Assembly (NCBI GenBank): GCA_012513395.1
Contig: JAAZCH010000160.1
Coordinates: 1-6,410, forward strand
Direction of reading: 5' to 3'
Length of the DNA: 6,410 bases
From: Tissierellia bacterium
Lineage (GTDB): Bacteria; Bacillota_A; Clostridia; Tissierellales; Peptoniphilaceae
Shown here: piece after piece, positions 1 to 3,804 of the stretch
Layout: every line of letters begins with the position of its first letter
How positions within the stretch are numbered: position 1 is the stretch's first letter
Notes under the pieces: generated by a model
Databases searched by the model: none
Told to the model about the DNA's origin: nothing
What the model saw: the letters and a program-made list of their open reading frames with translations, nothing else
Position numbers and translations under genes: made by a program

Positions 1-291
1 AACCAAGATGGAATTTCCAATACTTTTTCTATAATTCCTTCTACATTGGGTAAAAATGAAGAAGAGAGAATTACGAACTTGACGAATATAATGAATGGCT
101 ATTTCAATCAAGATGCCTTCCACATAAATGTCAACGTAATGGACAAAGAATTATTGATGGACGCTATGGAAAATCCTGACAAATATCCAAATCTAACCAT
201 TAGAGTTTCTGGGTATGCTGTAAGATTTAACCAACTAGATAGGGAGCACCAACTAGACGTAATCAATAGAACTTTCCACGAAAGTATGTAA
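1..291 (+). CDS. pflB: Formate C-acetyltransferase (pyruvate formate-lyase), C-terminal 96 residues, 5' end outside window
   Basis: Pyruvate formate-lyase is a cytoplasmic glycyl-radical enzyme that converts pyruvate and CoA to acetyl-CoA and formate in anaerobic fermentation. The frame is open from base 1 and ends at TAA 289-291, so only the C-terminus of a usually ~740-760 residue protein is present. The diagnostic C-terminal glycyl-radical motif RVSGYAVRF is intact, with the radical-bearing glycine encoded at 211-213. The segment [16 protein letters not shown] near the start, [21 protein letters not shown] in the middle and the terminal RTFHESM all match the PflB pattern closely. A TTG at 46 is an internal codon, not a start. 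The activase gene follows 89 bases downstream, the usual pflB-pflA order, with a hairpin between them. Identity is very secure; whether the rest of the gene is intact cannot be seen. Confidence 0.96.
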   Translation, partial: NQDGISNTFSIIPSTLGKNEEERITNLTNIMNGYFNQDAFHINVNVMDKELLMDAMENPDKYPNLTIRVSGYAVRFNQLDREHQLDVINRTFHESM

Positions 292-320
292 GAAAATAAC
301 ATTAGACAAATAGTCTATAT

Positions 321-362
321 GGACACCTATGTACGAAAGTAATTTCCATAGGTGTCCTTTTT
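321..362 (+). terminator. Hairpin with T tail between pflB and pflA
   Basis: A perfect 11-bp stem (321-331 with 347-357; arm GGACACCTATG) closes a 15-nt loop that itself holds a small TAC-GAAA-GTA mini-hairpin (332-341). Five Ts follow (358-362). This has the form of an intrinsic terminator. Because the activase ribosome site begins only a few bases later and no separate promoter is visible in between, it probably works as a partial terminator or mRNA 3'-end stabiliser that keeps activase expression below that of pflB. The stem is seen directly; the attenuating role is inference. Confidence 0.82.
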
Positions 363-365
363 ATA

Positions 366-375
366 AAAGGAGGAG
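366..375 (+). promoter_or_regulatory. Ribosome binding site fixing the TTG start of the activase fusion
   Basis: AAAGGAGGAG ends five bases before TTG 381. The first residues then align with the normal activase N-terminus (VIGRLHSIES, compare VIGRIHSFES in E. coli PflA). No in-frame ATG exists before residue 17, so the TTG start is well supported. Confidence 0.85.
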
Positions 376-380
376 ATTTT

Positions 381-1898
381 TTGAAGCACGATGGAGAAGT
401 CATAGGAAGACTTCATTCAATAGAATCCATGGGATTATTGGACGGACCAGGTAATAGAACCATATTTTTTCTTCAAGGATGTCCTTTAAGATGCGCCTAT
501 TGCCATAATCCAGATACCATAACGAGAAAAGGTGGACAAGAAGTAACACCTGAAGATATTTTGGACATAGCAAGAAGATACAGAACCTATCACGGAGAAG
601 AAGGTGGCATTACATTTTCTGGTGGCGAGCCCATGCTCCAAGGGGAATTTCTATACAAATCCTTAGAGATGCTTAAAAACGATGGATTTAATACGTGTAT
701 AGATACGTCAGGTTTTGGTGATTCGAAGTATTTTTCTAAAATTTTACCCTTAGTAGACGTTCTACTATTGGACGTTAAGGCTTTCGACAAGGAATCTTTT
801 AAAAATATTTGCAAAGGTGATTTCGATACCTATTTGAAATTTCTAAATGGACTGGAAGGCTACGGGTTTAAAGGACAAATTTGGGCAAGACATGTAATGG
901 TTCCTGGACTTACGGACAACGAAAAGTCTATGAAAGAATTTATTGAAACTATAAAACCCATTAGCAATTTGGTGGAAAGAATAGAAATTTTACCATATCA
1001 CACCACAGGCATGAAAAAATATGAAGAGCTGGGAATTCCCTACACATTAGAAGATGTATCTCCTATGGACAAGGACATAGCAAAAGAATTTGAAATATAT
1101 GCCAATAGACTCTTTAGTGAATCCTTGCGCCATGAAAGAGTGAAGCAAGAAAGCAGAAGAATTGAGAAGATTAAGGAATTAATCGATAGGGAAGTAGTTT
1201 CCCTAGGCGAAGACAAATCCTTTATCAAATCCATAAGAAATCTTCCGCTGTTACAAGGTATTGACGATTCTCATATGAATGAAGTATTAAAAGAACTTAA
1301 ATTTTTGAAACTTGGAGTAGATGATTTTGTATTTAAATCCGGAGACCATGCAGATTACATGTACGCCATTATAAAAGGGCAGGTTAAGATATATTACAAT
1401 ACCATCGAAGGCAGAGAGCAGATTTTTTACATTTACAAAGACGGGGACTTCGTAGGAGGACTCAATCTTTTGGAACAAAAATCCTATTTATACAATGCTC
1501 AAACTCTGACGGACTCAGAAATTATCGCTATACCAAGGGAGACGTTTAACGAATACATTCTATCCAATCCTGAATCTTTACAAATTATTTTGAAAAAGAG
1601 TTTTGAAAGAATCAGGTGGGCTGAAGATTTAATCCAAAGACTGTCCACTTCCAATGCATCTATGAAAACTGCAGGTCTATTATTGAGACTTAAAAACAGC
1701 ATAGGAGTAGAGACGAAAGAAGGAATTAAGCTAGAACTTTCTTTGAATCGAGAAGAGCTGGGAAGTTATTCAGGATTGACGCGAGAGACAATCACGAGAA
1801 AGCTAGGAGAGTTTAAAGAATTGGGATATATAGATTTAATTGGAAACAAAATAATTATTATAAAAGATTTGGAAGCATTAGAAGACTTCGTATTTTAA
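381..1898 (+). CDS. pflA: Pyruvate formate-lyase activating enzyme fused to a C-terminal Crp/Fnr-family regulator
   Basis: The N-terminal ~245 residues are a complete radical-SAM PFL activase: DGPG at 21-24, the [4Fe-4S] motif CxxxCxxC at C34/C38/C41 followed by HNPDT, the SAM-contacting SGGEP at 80-84, DVK at 131-133, RHVMVPG at 170-176 and ILPYH at 203-207. This enzyme uses SAM to install the glycyl radical on PflB. E. coli PflA ends at 246 residues, but here the frame continues. A charged helical linker (~246-281) leads to a Crp/Fnr effector roll (~282-400), a dimerisation helix (~402-422) and a winged helix-turn-helix (~428-495). The recognition helix region GLTRETITRKLGEF closely resembles FNR's GLTVETISRLLGRF. 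The regulator half has no cysteine, so it cannot carry its own FNR-type iron-sulfur cluster. The Arg-Ser pair of CRP's cAMP pocket is replaced by Tyr-Asn (about 371-372). No stop, frameshift or internal SD-supported start separates the halves. The domain calls are firm; the joint function is inferred. Confidence 0.93.
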   Translation: MKHDGEVIGRLHSIESMGLLDGPGNRTIFFLQGCPLRCAYCHNPDTITRKGGQEVTPEDILDIARRYRTYHGEEGGITFSGGEPMLQGEFLYKSLEMLKNDGFNTCIDTSGFGDSKYFSKILPLVDVLLLDVKAFDKESFKNICKGDFDTYLKFLNGLEGYGFKGQIWARHVMVPGLTDNEKSMKEFIETIKPISNLVERIEILPYHTTGMKKYEELGIPYTLEDVSPMDKDIAKEFEIYANRLFSESLRHERVKQESRRIEKIKELIDREVVSLGEDKSFIKSIRNLPLLQGIDDSHMNEVLKELKFLKLGVDDFVFKSGDHADYMYAIIKGQVKIYYNTIEGREQIFYIYKDGDFVGGLNLLEQKSYLYNAQTLTDSEIIAIPRETFNEYILSNPESLQIILKKSFERIRWAEDLIQRLSTSNASMKTAGLLLRLKNSIGVETKEGIKLELSLNREELGSYSGLTRETITRKLGEFKELGYIDLIGNKIIIIKDLEALEDFVF

Positions 1899-1905
1899 TT
1901 TATAC

Positions 1906-1923
1906 TCCTTGAATTTTAAGGAG
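1906..1923 (+). repeat. 18-bp direct repeat, copy 1 (itself a near-palindrome)
   Basis: TCCTTGAATTTTAAGGAG is identical to 2046-2063, 140 bases away. Arms CTCCTT/AAGGAG (1905-1910 counted as ACTCCTT inward, 1918-1923) make it a near-palindrome, so the two copies can act both as direct and as inverted repeats bounding the 165-nt element. Confidence 0.8.
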
Positions 1924-2045
1924 CTAGACTAATGACAAACACTTTATTAAGGTCGGAATATCATTCTTTTTCGAGCGTATATGGCCTGCCGGCCCTGAGG
2001 GTACTCGAAAAAGAATGATATGGAGATCTTTGTCAAAATTTTGAT

Positions 2046-2063
2046 TCCTTGAATTTTAAGGAG
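2046..2063 (+). repeat. 18-bp direct repeat, copy 2
   Basis: This is an exact second copy of 1906-1923 at the right boundary of the palindromic element. It could be a terminal repeat of the element, a long target duplication, or a paired protein-binding site; the sequence alone does not decide. Confidence 0.8.
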
Positions 2064-2086
2064 TATTTCTTTTAGTTAAGGATTTA

Positions 2087-2132
2087 TTGGCTACTATAGA
2101 GGGTATATGGTTAACAGTTAGAAAGTAGCCAA
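2087..2132 (+). other. Leader hairpin upstream of the cupin gene
   Basis: TTGGCTACT (2087-2095) is perfectly complementary to AGTAGCCAA (2124-2132), closing a 28-nt loop that contains GTATATGGTTAACAG. It ends 19 bases before the AAGGAGG ribosome site of the cupin gene and has no T tail, so it is not an ordinary terminator. It could be a leader RNA structure or a protein-binding palindrome. It matches no riboswitch class that I recognise. Confidence 0.5.
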
Positions 2133-2162
2133 ATTGAAATAAATTATTCTAAAGGAGGAGAA

Positions 2163-2696
2163 ATGGATAAAGATTTTGTAGTTAGAGAAATTGAAGGACT
2201 ATTTAAAATTATTAAATTAAAAGAATTCAGAAGGACAGAAGGTGTGGCCTTCGATGTTATGACTAAATCCATGGTGCCGAAAGTAGACGCAGTAGATGTG
2301 GTTCTTCACAAGAAAGCAGCAGTATCTCCTGGAAGTGTGGGAGATGTTGAAAGACCTTGGTACATGCACACTCACCAAGAGGATAATCTATTTGTACTTC
2401 GAGGCACTAGGTATGTAGAACTTTATAGTGTGGAACATGGAAAGATAGAAAGTTTTGTAGTGACTCCAGATTATATCGAGCATAATGGCGAGAGAGTAGT
2501 GGAAGGTGGCTCAGTATTAATTTGGCCAACTCATGTATTCCACAGAGTACAAAGTGGAGAAGAAGGCTCGTCATCTATTAACCTAGCGACTCATATAGAT
2601 GGAATAGATATGAAAACCAATTTTAATATCTACGACTTAAATACTGAAACTGGAGAATACAGCGTCTTACGAGAAGGACACGAAGATCAAATGTAA
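2163..2696 (+). CDS. Single-domain cupin protein of unknown substrate
   Basis: A 177-residue soluble protein preceded by AAAGGAGG (2151-2158), four bases before the ATG. The centre carries a cupin-type metal site: H69-x-H71-x-E73 within YMHTHQEDNLFVLRG, then the turn glycine G81. The second cupin motif is GGSVLIWPTHVFHRV (115-129), with P122 and H124/H127 as the likely fourth ligand region. The rest looks like beta strands with no signal peptide, membrane segment or DNA-binding domain. Cupins of this kind can be metal-dependent isomerases, dioxygenases or ligand-binding proteins, so no specific reaction can be assigned. It stands alone, between the palindromic repeat and its own terminator. 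Location next to the pfl genes may be incidental. Confidence 0.8.
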   Translation: MDKDFVVREIEGLFKIIKLKEFRRTEGVAFDVMTKSMVPKVDAVDVVLHKKAAVSPGSVGDVERPWYMHTHQEDNLFVLRGTRYVELYSVEHGKIESFVVTPDYIEHNGERVVEGGSVLIWPTHVFHRVQSGEEGSSSINLATHIDGIDMKTNFNIYDLNTETGEYSVLREGHEDQM

Positions 2697-2708
2697 ATAT
2701 GAAATGAC

Positions 2709-2741
2709 AATCCTGAGGAAATAATTTTTCTCAGGATTTTT
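2709..2741 (+). terminator. Intrinsic terminator of the cupin gene
   Basis: A 12-bp stem with one G-T pair (2709-2720 with 2727-2738, core AATCCTGAG/CTCAGGATT), a 6-nt loop ATAATT and a run of five Ts, beginning 12 bases after the stop codon. It isolates the cupin transcript from the strong promoter just downstream. Confidence 0.9.
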
Positions 2742-2751
2742 AAAATAATGA

Positions 2752-2780
2752 TTGACAACTTTATTTGTCATTTGTATAAT
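2752..2780 (+). promoter_or_regulatory. Consensus housekeeping sigma promoter of the XRE-DUF3169-TraB operon
   Basis: TTGACA (2752-2757) and TATAAT (2775-2780) are both exact consensus matches separated by the optimal 17 bases. The predicted start lies near 2787. So perfect a promoter would be very active unless repressed, which fits the two operators laid over it. Confidence 0.9.
2753..2770 (+). promoter_or_regulatory. Operator 1, palindrome TGACAA-N6-TTGTCA overlapping the -35 box
   Basis: TGACAACTTTATTTGTCA has perfect 6-bp arms and covers most of the -35 hexamer and the spacer. A protein bound here would block RNA polymerase. The best candidate is the XRE-family regulator encoded immediately downstream, by analogy with autoregulated repressors of this family. 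Confidence 0.75.
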
Positions 2781-2783
2781 AAA

Positions 2784-2805
2784 AATGACAAGAAAAGTTG
2801 TCATT
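2784..2805 (+). promoter_or_regulatory. Operator 2, palindrome AATGACAA-N6-TTGTCATT at the transcription start
   Basis: It has the same half-sites and the same 6-base spacing as operator 1, with arms extended to 8 bp. It begins 4 bases after the -10 box and so spans the predicted start. The TGACAA half-sites of the two operators are 33 bp apart, about three helical turns, so dimers could bind on the same DNA face and cooperate. Confidence 0.77.
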
Positions 2806-2846
2806 TAGTTTTTACAAAAATTATTGAAAGAAATTGATTTGAAAAG

Positions 2847-2852
2847 AAAGGA
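2847..2852 (+). promoter_or_regulatory. Ribosome binding site that sets the XRE regulator start at 2860
   Basis: AAAGGA ends seven bases before ATG 2860, a good spacing, but only one base before ATG 2854. The in-frame TTG at 2824 has no purine-rich site ahead of it, so 2860 is preferred. Confidence 0.65.
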
Positions 2853-2859
2853 TATGCTT

Positions 2860-3078
2860 ATGCCTTTACTTAATAGACTAAAAGAATTTAGAGGAACAAA
2901 AAATCTAAATCAACAAGAGATGGGCTCCATCGTGGGAGTGAGCAGACAAACTATTAGTCTTATCGAAAGAGGAGACTACAATCCATCAGTAACTTTGGCT
3001 CTTAAAATCGCGAAGGTATTTGACGTGACGGTGGAGGATATATTTACATATGAGGAGGATGGAGATGGAGAAGAATAA
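2860..3078 (+). CDS. Small XRE/Cro-CI family transcriptional regulator
   Basis: A 72-residue protein made almost wholly of one HTH_3 domain: RLKEFRGTKNLNQQEMGS, then the turn and recognition helix VGVSRQTISLIERGDYNPS, then LALKIAKVFDVTVEDIFTYEE. The pattern (SRQTIS-IE-G-YNPS, KIAKVF, -EDIF) is that of the small YgzD-like repressors usually found beside membrane protein genes. The start is chosen from the ribosome site; the frame also allows TTG 2824 or ATG 2854. The tail (EEDGDGEE) is acidic and overlaps the next gene by 14 bases, indicating translational coupling. Two palindromes of one format sit on its own promoter, so negative autoregulation of the whole operon is the likely role. The inducing signal is unknown. 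Confidence 0.9.
   Translation: MPLLNRLKEFRGTKNLNQQEMGSIVGVSRQTISLIERGDYNPSVTLALKIAKVFDVTVEDIFTYEEDGDGEE
3052..3058 (+). promoter_or_regulatory. Ribosome binding site for the DUF3169-like gene, inside the regulator gene
   Basis: GAGGAGG lies six bases before ATG 3065, making that the best start. ATG 3050 and ATG 3059 are in the same frame but lie before or against the site. Confidence 0.7.
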
Positions 3079-3349
3079 AACTAAAAGAAGACCGCTATTT
3101 TCTATGTTAAAATTATTTGCTTTGGGTTTTATTGTTGGATTGTTACTAGCTCAAATTGATAGGAAGATAAGTTTTCTAAATATAATAAACAATTTAGAAA
3201 TGTTGATATTTCAAAATCATAGTAAATTATTAGTTATCACTGCACTTATAGCTATATTGTTTCCTTTTACCTTTTTCTTATTGGGTAAAAAGAAAGTAGA
3301 AAACTCAATACAAAATGATGAAGATATAGTTGATGAAAAGTTTGTTTAA
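3065..3349 (+). CDS. DUF3169-like membrane protein, N-terminal fragment ending at an in-frame TAA
   Basis: 94 residues with a basic cytoplasmic start (KNKTKRRP), a membrane segment at about 13-30 (LKLFALGFIVGLLLAQ), a short loop, a second membrane segment at about 54-74 (VITALIAILFPFTFFLLG) and an acidic tail (QNDEDIVDEKF). It starts inside the end of the XRE regulator gene. On its own it is far shorter than DUF3169 proteins, which are roughly 230-250 residues. The reading continues in the same frame after TAA 3347-3349 with the sequence expected next in the family, so this is best read as the first part of an interrupted gene. DUF3169 proteins have no established function; the family assignment is from pattern memory. 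Confidence 0.7.
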   Translation: MEKNKTKRRPLFSMLKLFALGFIVGLLLAQIDRKISFLNIINNLEMLIFQNHSKLLVITALIAILFPFTFFLLGKKKVENSIQNDEDIVDEKFV

Positions 3350-3355
3350 CTGTCT

Positions 3356-3790
3356 ATGATTCTGGCGGACTTAGGTATTATTTTTATAATCATCATATTT
3401 GCTTTAGGTTTTGGTAAGTATAATTCTTCTAATTATATGATATCTCTAATGGATTCAGGAATAATGCTTGGAACGATCTTGATTTCTGGATTGTTACAAG
3501 ATAAGATTGTCGAATTTATTAAATCCTATAATCCTGAAAAGCGCGGAGATTTATACACCTTAAAATTCCAAAAGGATTGGATGGAAAGTTCAGACGAGAG
3601 AGAAAAGGTTGAAGTCTATAAAGCTGCGTACAGTAGCTACAAAGTCACCCAGATAGTATTAATCTTTGGCGTTGGTATCTTAGGAATTTTATCCATGGAT
3701 GGAATTGGAATAGTTCCAGCTTTATCTCTTGGTATAGTGCTTTTGGTCAGCAAAATTTCTTATGGACTAGTGTCTATAAAAAATAAATAA
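3356..3790 (+). CDS. DUF3169-like membrane protein, C-terminal fragment
   Basis: 144 residues from ATG 3356, with four predicted membrane segments (about 2-20, 27-47, 97-115 and 117-138). A cytoplasmic stretch at 59-96 carries the most characteristic DUF3169 stretches, NPEKRGD, LKFQKDWMESSDE and VYKAAYSSYK. No Shine-Dalgarno sequence precedes ATG 3356; it lies six bases after the stop of the upstream fragment, so any translation would depend on reinitiation or stop-codon readthrough. The stop codon is 14 bases before the TraB-family start, keeping the operon compact. Confidence 0.7.
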   Translation: MILADLGIIFIIIIFALGFGKYNSSNYMISLMDSGIMLGTILISGLLQDKIVEFIKSYNPEKRGDLYTLKFQKDWMESSDEREKVEVYKAAYSSYKVTQIVLIFGVGILGILSMDGIGIVPALSLGIVLLVSKISYGLVSIKNK

Positions 3791-3794
3791 ATGT

Positions 3795-3800
3795 GGAGGT
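3795..3800 (+). promoter_or_regulatory. Ribosome binding site that sets the TraB-family start at 3805
   Basis: GGAGGT lies four to five bases before ATG 3805. A longer frame from GTG 3793 would run through this site and add four residues ahead of a typical signal peptide (MKNLKKK), so 3805 is preferred. Confidence 0.8.
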
Positions 3801-3804
3801 AGTT

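Larger units (their letters stand above)
1902..2066. repeat. 165-nt nested palindromic element, probably a dispersed non-coding repeat (MITE- or REP-like)
   Basis: The arms fold back almost end to end. The outer arms 1902-1923 and 2045-2066 pair at 21 of 22 positions, including three G-T pairs. TGACA 1933-1937 pairs with TGTCA 2031-2035. AAGGTC 1949-1954 pairs with GATCTT 2025-2030 with one G-T pair. A perfect 18-bp inner stem joins 1958-1975 to 2004-2021 (arm ATATCATTCTTTTTCGAG). Apart from a 9+9 internal loop, a 3+3 loop and one 11-nt bulge on the left arm (1938-1948), the two halves stay in register. The tip is unusually GC-rich for this DNA (GGCC-TGCC-GGCC at 1983-1994, then CCC-TGA-GGG at 1993-2001). 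There is no T run after it and no plausible gene inside. It lies directly after the activase fusion stop, so it may also shape the 3' end of that transcript. Copy number in the genome cannot be seen from here. Confidence 0.72.
3065..3790 (+). pseudogene. Full-length DUF3169-like gene interrupted by one TAA codon at 3347-3349
   Basis: Both fragments are in one frame and join seamlessly: ...DIVDEKFV, stop, LSMILADLG.... Counting the stop as one residue gives 241 codons with six membrane segments, the length and layout of an intact family member. One substitution (for example AAA, GAA or CAA to TAA) explains everything and no frameshift is needed. It may be a recent nonsense mutation, a base-call error, or a tolerated split; codons on either side show no further decay. 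Confidence 0.65.

Noticed and set aside
590..814. Minus-strand open frames across the activase fusion (590-814, 1040-1234, 1287-1478, 1499-1702) and across pflB (108-302)
   Set aside because: They are antisense to clearly coding sequence, lack ribosome sites and show no family features.
1140..1898. Separate internal translation of the Crp/Fnr half from GTG 1140
   Set aside because: No Shine-Dalgarno sequence lies ahead of it and no other suitable start occurs before the regulator domain begins, so the halves are made as one protein.
1932..2018. 28-codon frame beginning at ATG 1932 inside the palindromic element
   Set aside because: It has no ribosome site, its codons are dictated by the inverted repeat, and it resembles no protein family; best read as a by-product of the repeat.
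1933..2035. TGACAA and TTGTCA half-sites inside the palindrome, identical to the XRE operator halves
   Set aside because: They are ~90 bases apart rather than six, and single copies of this 6-mer also occur at 2705 and 5292; they are expected by chance in such DNA.
2041..2097. Possible promoter for the cupin gene (TTGATT 2041, TACTAT 2092)
   Set aside because: Hexamers at correct spacing match poorly: TTGATT pairs only with TATTTC at 17 bases, and TACTAT has no matching -35 box.
2096..2123. preQ1-riboswitch-like string, since the complement of ATAGAGGGT reads ACCCTCTAT
   Set aside because: It lies on the wrong strand for the cupin gene and the partner AGAGG segment and A-rich tail are missing.
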